IMG/VR virus record: IMGVR_UViG_3300050821_006485
Span: 1-64,000 of that record
DNA length: 64,000 nt
Strand: one strand, 5' to 3'
DNA from: a virus
Below the pieces are notes generated by a model, which worked only from the letters and a program-made list of their open reading frames with translations, was not told the origin of the DNA and made no database searches. A program made the translations under genes and the position numbers. Every line of letters starts with the position of its first letter. Positions within the stretch are counted from its first letter, which is position 1. Below, piece after piece: positions 29,104 through 36,644 of the stretch.

Positions 29104-30546
29104 GTGAGTGAATCAGTATTGGATTTTGCGGGACTAGAAACACAAGTGAGTACAGAAACTCAGGTTGAAACTCCAGAAGTTACTCAAGTTGAAACTCCAG
29201 AGACTACAACTACTCAGGAACCTACGGAGACAACTACAACCACAGAACCTAAGGTTGAGGGGGCAGAAAAAAAGCAACTTTATAACTCTGACGGTTCTCC
29301 TAAAGAGGAAGTTAAAAAAGAAGAGCCGCTTCCCGGCGGGAAGAACACTCCAGATTCCATACGTCGCGCATTAAAAATGGTGCGTGACGCCAACCCTCAG
29401 AATAAGGGTTTGGTAAAAGAGCTTCACGATGGCTGGGAACGTAGTGCGGCATACGCAAAGGAATTTCCCACGGTTCAGGAAGCTAGGAATGCAAAAAGTT
29501 TCATAGAACTCGTTGGGGGTCCCGAGGGATATGAGAAGCTTAATCAGACAGTTGAGAATATTAAAGCTAGCGACCAGCTTTTATACAACGGAGATGCAAC
29601 CCTCTTAGATAATATTATTGAGGATTTGAAATCAGAGGGCCGCATAGATGCCTTTGGAAAACTCGCCGCCCCGTTTTTAGACAAACTACGCGACTTGGAC
29701 AGAAAGTCATACAACGATACAGTAGCGCCCCATATTCTCAGTAACCTTGAGTCGGCCAACCTACCGGGAGCCTTAGCAGGCCTTGTGCAAGCGCTAAACG
29801 ATCCCGATCCAGCCAAGGCCGTAGCCGCCGCTAAAGAAATCGCTCAGGATATGAACGGTTGGTATAACAAGATTAAGCAGGAACACGCCGATAAGCTGAA
29901 GGCAGCTAAGGCGGAGCCCACACCTGAGCAACTGAAGTTCCAGAAGGAACGCGAAGAATTTACCAAGCAAAAGCAGGAGTTTGAGAAGGGTAAGCAAACC
30001 GAGTTCCAGAACGCGGTTGCTAGTGTACTAGAGAAGAGTAACAATCAGTTGCTAGGCAAATCCCTAGGTCCTTATTTGAAGATGGCGTATTTTAAGGAGT
30101 TCCCACGGACGGCACTTGTGGATTTAGGCAACGGTATTAAAAATAACTTGTATCAAGCCCTCAAAGCAAACAAGGACTATCAGCGCCAAATGGGTGCAAT
30201 GTGGAAAGAAAAATCGCCTAATAAAGATAAGATTAAAGAGTACCACGACGCAACCGTGGAGGGCATGGCAGAAGATGTTGTTCGGCAGACAATCGAGACC
30301 AGATATCCGGGATATGCTAAGGGCGGACAGGCCGCTACTCGCGTAGCCGCTGCCGCTACGAAGACCGCAGCGGTTAACAAGGCGGATGCCACGGCGGTTG
30401 TTACGGGCAAACCTCAGTACGTTGCCGAGAAGCCCAAGAATTTGAATCGAGAGATGGACCCGAAGTCATTTCTTGAGATCGCTGGAAAAGGATACGTTCC
30501 AGATGGTAAAGGCGGTCACCGTTTCGTGACCTGGAGAAAAGTTTAA
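29104..30546 (+). CDS. scaffold-like protein (480 aa)
   Basis: GTG start after CAGGAGATAAAAA. The N-terminal ~90 residues are Thr/Glu/Gln-rich and disordered (QVETPEVTQVETPETTTT). The rest is mostly helical with coiled coils (KFQKEREEFTKQKQEFEKGK) and a C-terminal KSFLEIAGKGYVP. Position before the capsid gene and composition are typical of capsid scaffolds. Confidence 0.75.
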   Translation: MSESVLDFAGLETQVSTETQVETPEVTQVETPETTTTQEPTETTTTTEPKVEGAEKKQLYNSDGSPKEEVKKEEPLPGGKNTPDSIRRALKMVRDANPQNKGLVKELHDGWERSAAYAKEFPTVQEARNAKSFIELVGGPEGYEKLNQTVENIKASDQLLYNGDATLLDNIIEDLKSEGRIDAFGKLAAPFLDKLRDLDRKSYNDTVAPHILSNLESANLPGALAGLVQALNDPDPAKAVAAAKEIAQDMNGWYNKIKQEHADKLKAAKAEPTPEQLKFQKEREEFTKQKQEFEKGKQTEFQNAVASVLEKSNNQLLGKSLGPYLKMAYFKEFPRTALVDLGNGIKNNLYQALKANKDYQRQMGAMWKEKSPNKDKIKEYHDATVEGMAEDVVRQTIETRYPGYAKGGQAATRVAAAATKTAAVNKADATAVVTGKPQYVAEKPKNLNREMDPKSFLEIAGKGYVPDGKGGHRFVTWRKV

Positions 30547-30584
30547 AATAGCTTTGCAGTTAAATCAATTTAGGAGAAACAATT

Positions 30585-30782
30585 ATGCCAGCAGTTCCAT
30601 TTGCATTTACTCGTGCGGGAAAACCTCTACAAGTAGGAGACGCTGTGTCAGTAATTGGCACAGTAACCGCCGTGTCGGGTTCAGGCCCCACCGCTTCCGT
30701 TACTGTCCAGTGGGCGGGTTCAGGTAATACTTCAGCAAACGTCCAGGCCCAAGATGTAGCAGCCGGTGGACAGACGCTCTAG
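30585..30782 (+). CDS. small beta-domain protein A (65 aa)
   Basis: Core GDAVSVIGTVTAVSGSGPTA followed by SVTVQWAG. The same ~35-residue beta unit recurs in 31159-31347 and twice in 31705-32067. Likely a small beta barrel, possibly a capsid-decorating protein given its place before the capsid gene. TTAGGAGAAACAATT before ATG. Confidence 0.65.
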   Translation: MPAVPFAFTRAGKPLQVGDAVSVIGTVTAVSGSGPTASVTVQWAGSGNTSANVQAQDVAAGGQTL

Positions 30783-30818
30783 TTTCGCGTAACTAAATTC
30801 AATTCAGGAGGTGCAACT

Positions 30819-30830
30819 ATGACGCTCTAA
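30819..30830 (+). other. minimal ORF ATG ACG CTC TAA with strong ribosome site
   Basis: CAGGAGGTGCAACT-ATG starts a three-codon frame. A second AGGAGG overlaps its stop and serves the next gene (TTG 30843). A similar ATG-TAA with AGGAGG lies at 31063-31068. Possible translational coupling or regulatory mini-ORFs. Confidence 0.45.
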
Positions 30831-30842
30831 GGAGGTCATAAT

Positions 30843-31028
30843 TTGCGCACACCAGAACAAAAACTAGCGACCAAGCAACGCAAGGCGGCGGAACGCTTGG
30901 CGCACCGAACCAAAGTGTTTACAAAACATCCGCCAAGCGTACGCTACGCCAAGGCAAAGTTTAAAAAAGGTACCAAGCGTCAACGCAAGAATCGTAAGCC
31001 CGCCGTGATAAAACTCGGCGTACAGTAG
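30843..31028 (+). CDS. small very basic protein (61 aa)
   Basis: TTG start after CTAAGGAGGTCATAA. More than a third of residues are Lys/Arg (TPEQKLATKQRKAAERLAHR; KAKFKKGTKRQRKNRK), so it probably binds nucleic acid, perhaps packaged DNA. Not recognised. Confidence 0.6.
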   Translation: MRTPEQKLATKQRKAAERLAHRTKVFTKHPPSVRYAKAKFKKGTKRQRKNRKPAVIKLGVQ

Positions 31029-31062
31029 TGTGGTTATCTTCCAGTAAGCAGGAGGTGATCCC

Positions 31063-31137
31063 ATGTAACAACATTTGGCATACAGCGGCCTATTCATAAG
31101 TATGCAGGGGAAGGGCTAAAACCCCTTCTCTGGCCGC
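31063..31137 (+). other. ATG-stop mini-ORF and structured spacer
   Basis: AGGAGGTGATCCC-ATG-TAA (31063-31068) is a start-stop with a near-perfect Shine-Dalgarno. It is followed by a stem GCGGCC (31085-31090) with GGCCGC (31132-31137) that encloses a GAAGGG/CCCTTC hairpin. Confidence 0.5.
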
Positions 31138-31158
31138 GTATATTGTGCGGAGGTACAA

Positions 31159-31347
31159 ATGTCGCAGAGTAGGGCACTATCAATTTCAGGAAAACCGGTT
31201 CAAAAGGGGGATTTTGTTTCCGTAACGGGCCAGATTGTTTCTATTTCTGGAACGGGACCCAATGCTGCTGCTACCATTAAGGCGCACGATACCGGCGCTA
31301 CTTTTACAATTCCGACCAGGGAGCTACACGCTTCACAATCACTTTAA
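31159..31347 (+). CDS. small beta-domain protein B (62 aa)
   Basis: Core KGDFVSVTGQIVSISGTGPN followed by AAATIKAHDTG, clearly related to protein A (30585) and to the doubled protein (31705). TGCGGAGGTACAA precedes ATG. Same inferred role. Confidence 0.65.
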   Translation: MSQSRALSISGKPVQKGDFVSVTGQIVSISGTGPNAAATIKAHDTGATFTIPTRELHASQSL

Positions 31348-31362
31348 ACAGAGGAGAAACGT

Positions 31363-31701
31363 ATGGAAAAACAACTATTATTTAGCCTAACCAAGAAGGA
31401 CTTTGTTATCCAGACGTTCTGCACTGGAGGCAAAGGCGGGCAGCATCGGAATGCCAAGCAAAACGGTGTGAGAATAATCCACCCGGCATCCGGGGCGCGT
31501 GCCGAGCACAGGGATGGTAGGGACCAAGGCAAAAACAAGGCCGAGGCCTTTGAAAAGTTGTCAGAAACCCCTGTTTTTAAGAAATGGCATAAGGCAGAGG
31601 TTGCTAGACGTTTAGGTCAGGTTAGAAGTGATGAAATCGAGGTAGAGCGGGCCGTAGATTTGGCTATGCATGATAAGAATCTAAAGGTTGAGGTACTTTA
31701 A
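31363..31701 (+). CDS. RF-1/ArfB-type GGQ domain protein (112 aa)
   Basis: Carries the peptidyl-tRNA hydrolysis motif in CTGGKGGQHRNAKQNGVRI. It is the catalytic domain 3 of class I release factors without codon-recognition domains. It lacks the basic tail that ArfB/YaeJ uses to enter the mRNA channel and ends acidic (DEIEVERAVDLAM). Stand-alone GGQ proteins are known in phages; the role (rescue of stalled ribosomes or release on phage mRNA) is unproven. GAGGAGAAACGT precedes ATG. Confidence 0.85.
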   Translation: MEKQLLFSLTKKDFVIQTFCTGGKGGQHRNAKQNGVRIIHPASGARAEHRDGRDQGKNKAEAFEKLSETPVFKKWHKAEVARRLGQVRSDEIEVERAVDLAMHDKNLKVEVL

Positions 31702-31704
31702 TCT

Positions 31705-32067
31705 ATGGCACAAGGAACCAATTACACAGGCGATGTAGTACTGGTTAACGATCAAGTTAGTATTTTAGGTATAGCCACGGCTATCTCTGGAATTGGCGTG
31801 ACCGCCGCCGTTACTGTTCAAACACAATTGGCCGATACTTTCACCACTCAGGCCGGTGACATGTTCGCTTTTCAAGATGACGTTGGTTCTTCGGAGGCAG
31901 AATCTACCGCAGGTAATGATTTTCAGGTGAATGACCAGGTAACCGTGAACGGTGTTGTGACTAATATCACAGGAAAAGGCCAAACCGCCCAATTAACCGT
32001 GCAGTTGTTCTTTTCTGGTAATTCCGTTGTGTGCAGCGCGGGGACCGTGTATAGTTCGGGTCACTAA
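31705..32067 (+). CDS. doubled small beta-domain protein C (120 aa)
   Basis: Two copies of the beta unit in one chain: NDQVSILGIATAISGIGVTA and NDQVTVNGVVTNITGKGQTA, each followed by a TVQ strand. With proteins A and B this makes a four-copy family beside the capsid gene. Candidate head decoration or stabilising protein. Confidence 0.65.
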   Translation: MAQGTNYTGDVVLVNDQVSILGIATAISGIGVTAAVTVQTQLADTFTTQAGDMFAFQDDVGSSEAESTAGNDFQVNDQVTVNGVVTNITGKGQTAQLTVQLFFSGNSVVCSAGTVYSSGH

Positions 32068-32069
32068 TT

Positions 32070-32237
32070 ATGGATTTTTTTACTAAAATGGAAGTTCTGT
32101 TTGCTAGAATGGATGAAGCTATGCACGTCCGCTCCCCGGAAGAAGCTAAGGCTAGGGTAGAGGAATTAAAACAAGAACTTGAAGGCTATTCTGATATTAT
32201 GAAAAAAGTTGTAAACGAAATGCTTAAAGAACTCTAG
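32070..32237 (+). CDS. small helical protein (55 aa)
   Basis: ATG 2 nt after the previous stop. Fifty-five residues (MDFFTKMEVLFARMDEAMHV ... MLKEL), acidic and entirely helical, likely a coiled coil. Directly followed by the 11-bp repeat array. Weak ribosome site; coupling expected. Confidence 0.6.
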   Translation: MDFFTKMEVLFARMDEAMHVRSPEEAKARVEELKQELEGYSDIMKKVVNEMLKEL

Positions 32238-32251
32238 GCGTTATAAACCTA

Positions 32252-32320
32252 GCGAGTGCTTGGCAAGTGCTAAGCGAAAGCAAAGCGAGTGCGGAGCGAA
32301 CGCGGAGCGAGTGCCAAGCC
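32252..32320 (+). repeat. tandem array of the 11-bp repeat (six units)
   Basis: Six consecutive 11-mers: GCGAGTGCTTG, GCAAGTGCTAA, GCGAAAGCAAA, GCGAGTGCGGA, GCGAACGCGGA, GCGAGTGCCAA, then a partial GCC. This is the cleanest array of an element found in many intergenic places and some gene ends of this genome. Confidence 0.9.
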
Positions 32321-32327
32321 AGAACGG

Positions 32328-32352
32328 GAGGGTGACTTTCACACCCTCTTGT
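32328..32352 (+). terminator. terminator-like hairpin before the homing endonuclease
   Basis: GAGGGTG/CACCCTC, perfect 7-bp stem with a 7-nt loop, followed by TTGTT. Confidence 0.5.
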
Positions 32353-32373
32353 TCGTCCTATGAAAGGGGACAA

Positions 32374-33003
32374 ATGAACGGGATAATTTACAAAGTAACA
32401 AATATTGAATCTGGAACGTCTTACATTGGACAAACCACAAAAACATTGAAACAGAGGTGGACAGAGCATATTTATGATGCCACCGGTAATAGGAGCAAGG
32501 ATAAAGGATGTTATTTTCACCTTGCTATAAAGAAATATGGCCCAGAGGCATTTAAGTTGATTGTTCTGCAAGAATGCTTAAATAAAGAGGCGTTGGACTC
32601 AGTAGAAAAGTTCTATATTTCCCATTTTAATACGGTTCGTCCCTTTGGTTATAATTTGTCTCTCGGAGGCTCTGGAGTAATGCACGGTAGGAAAATGAGT
32701 GCAGAAGCCAGAGCAAAAATTAGCGCGGGGCTTATGGGAAGACCGGGAGCACAATTTAGTCATACCCCAGAAGCCAGAGCAAAAATAAGCGCATCCCTTA
32801 TGGGTAACAAAAGGTCAGTAGGTAGAAAACTTTCAGATGAAACTAAGGCTAAGATGAGAGCCGCTCATTTAGGAAGAACCTACAAAAAGAAAGACAAAAG
32901 TTTAGATTCAAGCAACGATGCTCATGATAGTGGCGAAAACACTTTAAATATGCGGATTGAGAAAGTTGCGAGTACTAAAGATGACTCAGCGATAGGCCAG
33001 TAA
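32374..33003 (+). CDS. GIY-YIG homing endonuclease with NUMOD3 repeats (209 aa)
   Basis: ATG at 32374 has AAAGGGGACAA upstream. Core GIIYKVTNIESGTSYIGQTT and catalytic Arg in LKQRWTEH, then NUMOD3 repeats (GRKMSAEARAKISAGLMGR type). Free-standing between the small head genes and the four-intron capsid gene, so it may cut intron-less capsid alleles. AT-rich. Confidence 0.9.
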   Translation: MNGIIYKVTNIESGTSYIGQTTKTLKQRWTEHIYDATGNRSKDKGCYFHLAIKKYGPEAFKLIVLQECLNKEALDSVEKFYISHFNTVRPFGYNLSLGGSGVMHGRKMSAEARAKISAGLMGRPGAQFSHTPEARAKISASLMGNKRSVGRKLSDETKAKMRAAHLGRTYKKKDKSLDSSNDAHDSGENTLNMRIEKVASTKDDSAIGQ

Positions 33004-33060
33004 AATAACTCAGAGGTTTTACTACGTGGCACTTCGTAGTACAGAAGGAAAATAATAACT

Positions 33061-35330
33061 ATGCCATTACTTGAGGCTGCTGTAGAAGCAGTCGAACTTG
33101 ATGCATTTGCTAAGGAAATCCCTAGGTAATAAGGTCGGGGATTTTATGCCAAAAATACTTAGGACCTAGTATTTCATGGAACTACAGCATATTCCATGTT
33201 CAAGGCAGAGGCTCAATATTAGGGCCTCGATAAACCCGCTCTAATTGTCTCGAAATCTGAAATGACAACGAGGCGGAAGTCAAGTTTATTTGTAACAAAA
33301 CTTGACACCGTGAGAGATCAAGCGAGAGGGAGCCAAAAGGCTATGCAATGATCCGAGCTGCATGAAACAGTAACATGCAGAGGTTAGCAGAAATGACTAA
33401 TCCAAAATACAGTAACAAAGCTGACTAATATTCCTGTGAGCAATCAGTCACAGGCAGGCGGAGTAACTCGTCCGTCATTCCGCATCCCGTTTAGGGTGCA
33501 GGCTGGCGCGTCTATCTCCCAGGGAACCGGAAATGCCGACTCCATGAACCGAGGCACTGGAAGTAAATGGGCTTCCTTTGCGCTAGCACCTGTTTACCTA
33601 TTTAACGTCTAAAAATTTCATGGACGTTTAAAATTTCGCTGTATCGGTGGAACGCCTGAAAAGGCCAATACCGAGGCAACCTGCCTAGGCAGAGAGTCCG
33701 TAACGACTACACGCGAAACAGGCATAACGCTTGATGATATAGTCTGAACTGCATGGTAACATGCAGAAGGCAGCAGAAATGACTGCCTCATAACCTAAAG
33801 TTATGTAACAATTTTTGGTGAAATTTCCTGGCTCGCCCAGGCTTCCACGGATAGCAAGCAACGCGGTCTCTTCGCCGTAAAAGCCCAGGAGATGAAGAAC
33901 TCTTTGGATGCTGCAATGCAGGGCATCGAGGGGTTAATAAATTCCGACGGGAGTGGTATGATCGACCAAATCCCGGCCACCGCAGTCATTAACAACGGTA
34001 CGGGTACTGGTGACAGTACCTCCAGCATCGTTGGGATGAACGTGGCGGTAGCATTCACCGACCAACAGACGGTAACGTTCTGGACGGTTGGTGGTGTTCA
34101 GCGTACGACCGGCGTATCCTCGGCAGTAGTTAGCTACTCCGATGGACCGAGCAACACTTTGTTCTTCAGCACCGCCCTACCGACCGGTGTGGCAGTAACG
34201 GATTACATCGTGGTGAACGGCGCGACCTACGGCTCTGGTGCCTCTATTTTGGGCATCAAGGCTTGGGACGTGAACAGCAATACCGGGAGTATCGCCGGGC
34301 TTAACCGAGCGACTTACCCAGGCCGTCTTAGCACGCCTACCATTAACTTGGCGGGTGCCGCTATTACGCCAGGCATTGCCCAGCGAGCAGAAGTGCTCCT
34401 AGGCCGTGCGTTGGGTCCTGATGCCGACAGCATTAAGTCCGGCATTTGGTATGGGCCGCCCGAGCAAGCCTTTGCGCAGAGCAATCTGATGTGAACTAAA
34501 CGCATCATCAACTGGTAACAGTTGAAAGTAAACCAAGAGAATTCGGTGGAACACCCAATAAGGTCAATACCGAGCCGAGCCTGTTAGCGCAGGAAGGTGT
34601 AACGACTATCTCGAAAGAGAGTAGGGTCTAAGTAGACTCGAAGCACTTGGCACCCGTAAGGGTTGAAGATATAGTCTGTTCTCGCAGGTAACTGTGAGAG
34701 GGTAAGCGGAAACGGCTTGCCCGCAACGAACAAGACAACGTTCAAATTGCGAACGCACAGGAAATCAAGGGCGATAAAACGCTAGACATGTCCAAGAAGT
34801 ATTTTTCGGATTAACAATAGTCCCCTCAATCGGAAACGGTTGAATGAAAACCGAGAGAATTCAGGGAAACGCCTTAGTGGCCAATCCTGAGCCGAGCCTC
34901 AAAAGAGGAAGGTGCAACGACTATCCTGTAATGGGAGTAGGGGTCAGTGACCTCGAAGCACTTGGGACCCGTAAGGGTTATGATATAGTCTGAGCTTGTA
35001 GGTAACTACAAGAGTTTAGATGGAAACGATCTAAACGTAACGTAACTGACGTTTGGTGGCCGTAAGTATCACAAGAGTTGGACAGCAACCGCAAGCCGAA
35101 TGGATTTGCTGGTGCTAGACAACTGGTACATAGGAGAGCTGTCACCGCTAGAACTGTACGATTTTGGCGGCGGCAATGTGGTAGCTCCCGTGCCCGATAT
35201 TGGCAACGGGACTTCAAATGGTAGTTATCTTACCTCCCACATGTTTGCTTATAACACATGCTTCAACCTGGCTAATGCAGCTCCGCGAGCTGGCTTATAC
35301 GTTCAGAATGCAGCTGTGCCAACTGTGTAG
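33061..35330 (+). CDS. major capsid protein in five exons (about 441-454 aa)
   Basis: CDS is join(33061..33213, 33424..33610, 33818..34492, 34741..34811, 35052..35330). The junctions are in frame and read MFKAEA|TNIPVSN, YLFNV|CEISWL, SNLM|FQIANAQ and KKYFSD|FGGRKYHKSW. The product is an HK97-fold capsid protein of the type RVQAGASISQGTGNADS ... AQEMKNSLDAAMQGIEGLI ... GRKYHKSWTATASRMDLLVL. Exon 1 contains a 39-nt stretch (33124-33162) with three in-frame stops between KEIP and DLVFHGTTAYSMF, described separately. GGAAAATAATAACT precedes ATG. Confidence 0.88.
33124..33162 (+). other. 39-nt in-frame interruption inside capsid exon 1
   Basis: The capsid frame reads ...AKEIP, then AGG TAA TAA ... 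TAG, then DLVFHGTTAYSMFKAEA in the same frame. The ends can pair: CCTAGGT (33121-33127) with ACTTAGG (33157-33163). It is far too short for a group I intron. A double frameshift (+1 near 33121, then -1 near 33163) would also avoid the stops. How the full protein is made is unresolved. Confidence 0.6.
33214..33423 (+). other. group I intron 1 of the capsid gene (210 nt)
   Basis: P1: exon end GAGGCU pairs with guide GGCCTC (33223-33228), U-G at the splice site. P10: AATATTAG just before the guide pairs with CTAATATT of the next exon. Ends with G 33423. Its core differs from the other five introns but shares GCTGCATG..TAACATGCAG and GTTAGCAGAAATGACTAA with intron 2. No ORF. Confidence 0.85.
33611..33817 (+). 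other. group I intron 2 of the capsid gene (207 nt)
   Basis: P1: exon AACGUCU pairs with guide GGACGTT over 7 bp. P10: AAATTTCAT pairs with exon GTGAAATTT over 9 bp. Core ATCGGTGGAACGCC...CAATACCGAGG, CGTAACGACTAC and GATATAGTCTG; omega-G 33817. No ORF. Confidence 0.92.
34493..34740 (+). other. group I intron 3 of the capsid gene (248 nt)
   Basis: P1: exon CUGAUGU pairs with guide GCATCA. P2 CAACTGGTAACAGTTG. Core ATTCGGTGGAACACC, AATACCGAGCCGAGC, GGTGTAACGACTATC, GATATAGTCTG. Omega-G at 34740 gives the in-frame junction ATG TTT CAA; the alternative G 34728 would create a stop. The 3' end is the least certain point. Confidence 0.85.
34812..35051 (+). other. group I intron 4 of the capsid gene (240 nt)
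   Basis: P1: exon GGAU pairs with guide GTCC. P2 TCAATCGGAAACGGTTGA. Core ATTCAGGGAAACGCC, CAATCCTGAGCCGAGC, GGTGCAACGACTATC, GATATAGTCTG; omega-G 35051. Joining gives GAT TTT GGT GGC, continuing the capsid frame. Only 71 nt of exon separate it from intron 3. Confidence 0.88.
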
Positions 35331-35348
35331 ATGTAATTGAAAACAAAG

Positions 35349-35378
35349 AACTTACACGCTTTTTAATTGTAAGTTTTG
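35349..35378 (+). terminator. terminator after the capsid gene
   Basis: AACTTACA/TGTAAGTT 8-bp stem followed by TTGT. A second hairpin, GTGGGAG/CTCCCAC, lies about 40-70 nt further on, just before the HNH gene. Confidence 0.55.
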
Positions 35379-35461
35379 TACTTGTACTATAACGACGGTT
35401 ATGGTATTCTAAAAGTGGGAGGAGACCTTGAACTTCTCCCACTATATTTCAAGGAGAACGA

Positions 35462-35989
35462 ATGGAAAGCAAAGTTTGTACCAATTGCAGTCTAGAAAAA
35501 CCATTTTCTGAATTTCAAGAAAATGAAAGATATGCGGACGGGTATTCTACGTGGTGTAAGGAGTGCCATAAGCAAGCTTCTACAAAAAGTAGAAAAAAGT
35601 TATCTAAAGAAAATCCTAATTATCACAAAGATAATGCTCTTAAACACAAACATAAAATAAGTTTAGAACAGTTTGAAGAAAAGCAAGTAGAGCAGGGCGG
35701 ACATTGCGCTTTGTGTTTGGCTACTAAAAGCAGTAATGGTGATAGACTAGGAGTAGACCACGATCACAGAATTTGTCCCGGAAAGTATGCTTGCGATAAG
35801 TGTCGAAGAGGTTTATTGTGCAGTTCTTGTAATGCTCGATTGGGCTACCTAGAGGGGTTTTTAGAAGAAGCTTTTGTATTTCCTTTCTTAGGCAGAGGAC
35901 AGTGGATACGGAAAGCAGTAGAATACTTAAACTACTATAAGAATGCATTATATCAAGCGTCTCTTTTGGAGTCTACCCAATGCAAGTAA
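35462..35989 (+). CDS. HNH homing endonuclease, endonuclease VII type (175 aa)
   Basis: N-terminal zinc module (CTNCSLEKPFSEF ... WCKECHKQ), then HCALC, GVDHDHRICPG and RGLLCSSCNARLGYLEGF, the active-site and Zn-binding pattern of recombination endonuclease VII / HNH. Free-standing directly after the capsid gene, another candidate driver of its introns. CAAGGAGAACGA precedes ATG. AT-rich. Confidence 0.85.
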   Translation: MESKVCTNCSLEKPFSEFQENERYADGYSTWCKECHKQASTKSRKKLSKENPNYHKDNALKHKHKISLEQFEEKQVEQGGHCALCLATKSSNGDRLGVDHDHRICPGKYACDKCRRGLLCSSCNARLGYLEGFLEEAFVFPFLGRGQWIRKAVEYLNYYKNALYQASLLESTQCK

Positions 35990-36534
35990 CTCCTCTGACC
36001 ATAAAGCAAGCTAATGAATTGATTTCCAGATTGCATCGGCACCACAAACCAGTAGTAGGACACAGATTTTCCATAGGACTTCTCAACCAAGGGGTTCTTG
36101 TAGGCGCTGCCGTAGTAGGAAGGCCAGTTGCCCGTGAAGTAGAACAATATACCATAGCAGAGGTAACTCGGCTTGTGACGGACGGAACGCCTAACGCTTG
36201 CTCAATGCTTTATTCAGCGTGTGCACGGGCAGCCAAGGCTATGGGGTTTACGAAGATTCAGACCTATATTTTGGACAGCGAACCGGGAACTAGTTTAAAA
36301 GCCTCTGGCTGGAAACTAGAAGGCAAAACGGCAGGCGGTAATTGGAACCATAGTTGGCGTAAGGGTCGTAGAGAAGATCAACCCATGGAACCCAAATCTA
36401 GATGGGGTTTGGTTCTAAACTCGGTAGAGGAAGTCCAATGTCAACCACCTTCTGCTTCGCCCGTGACCACGACAACAATTACAGAGAATCTCACAAGCCT
36501 GTGCCAGGAAAATACGATGGTCTCCCCATCGTAA
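35980..36534 (+). CDS. XF1762-family protein (184 aa)
   Basis: Recognised by HRHHKPVVGHRFSIGLL, VGRPVAREV, TRLVTDGTPNACSMLY and SLKASGWKLEG. The family is common in phages and resembles GNAT acyltransferases in layout (acceptor-binding strand, then a glycine loop), but the activity is unproven. Overlaps the HNH stop by 10 bp. The Ser/Thr-rich last 35 residues overlap the next gene in another frame and may be a late extension. Confidence 0.8.
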   Translation: MQVTPLTIKQANELISRLHRHHKPVVGHRFSIGLLNQGVLVGAAVVGRPVAREVEQYTIAEVTRLVTDGTPNACSMLYSACARAAKAMGFTKIQTYILDSEPGTSLKASGWKLEGKTAGGNWNHSWRKGRREDQPMEPKSRWGLVLNSVEEVQCQPPSASPVTTTTITENLTSLCQENTMVSPS

Positions 36535-36644
36535 CCTGTGCTTGGTGTGGAAGAACTTTAGAATCTACTCAGGAGACTCAGCATGTTCATAGCGCCCAAG
36601 TTCCTCAAAGAGTACCTAAGCACTCGCAAGGCACGTCGCGCTAA
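36438..36644 (+). CDS. small CxxC protein overlapping XF1762 (68 aa)
   Basis: ATG at 36438 follows AGAGGAAGTCCA. Contains TCAWCGRTLESTQ, a CxxC knuckle. It overlaps the previous gene by 97 bp and the next by 62 bp in different frames, which is unusual even for phage. Coding nature inferred from ribosome site and composition. Confidence 0.5.
   Translation: MSTTFCFARDHDNNYRESHKPVPGKYDGLPIVTCAWCGRTLESTQETQHVHSAQVPQRVPKHSQGTSR

Noticed and set aside
33121-33170. Translational bypass (T4 gene 60 type) as firm explanation of the 39-nt stretch
   Set aside because: No matching take-off and landing codons restore the capsid frame, so it stays one of several options.
33214-33219. Extending capsid exon 1 through CAA TAT (AQY)
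   Set aside because: The guide GGCCTC pairs with GAGGCU ending at 33213, and P10 uses CAATATTAG, so these bases belong to the intron.
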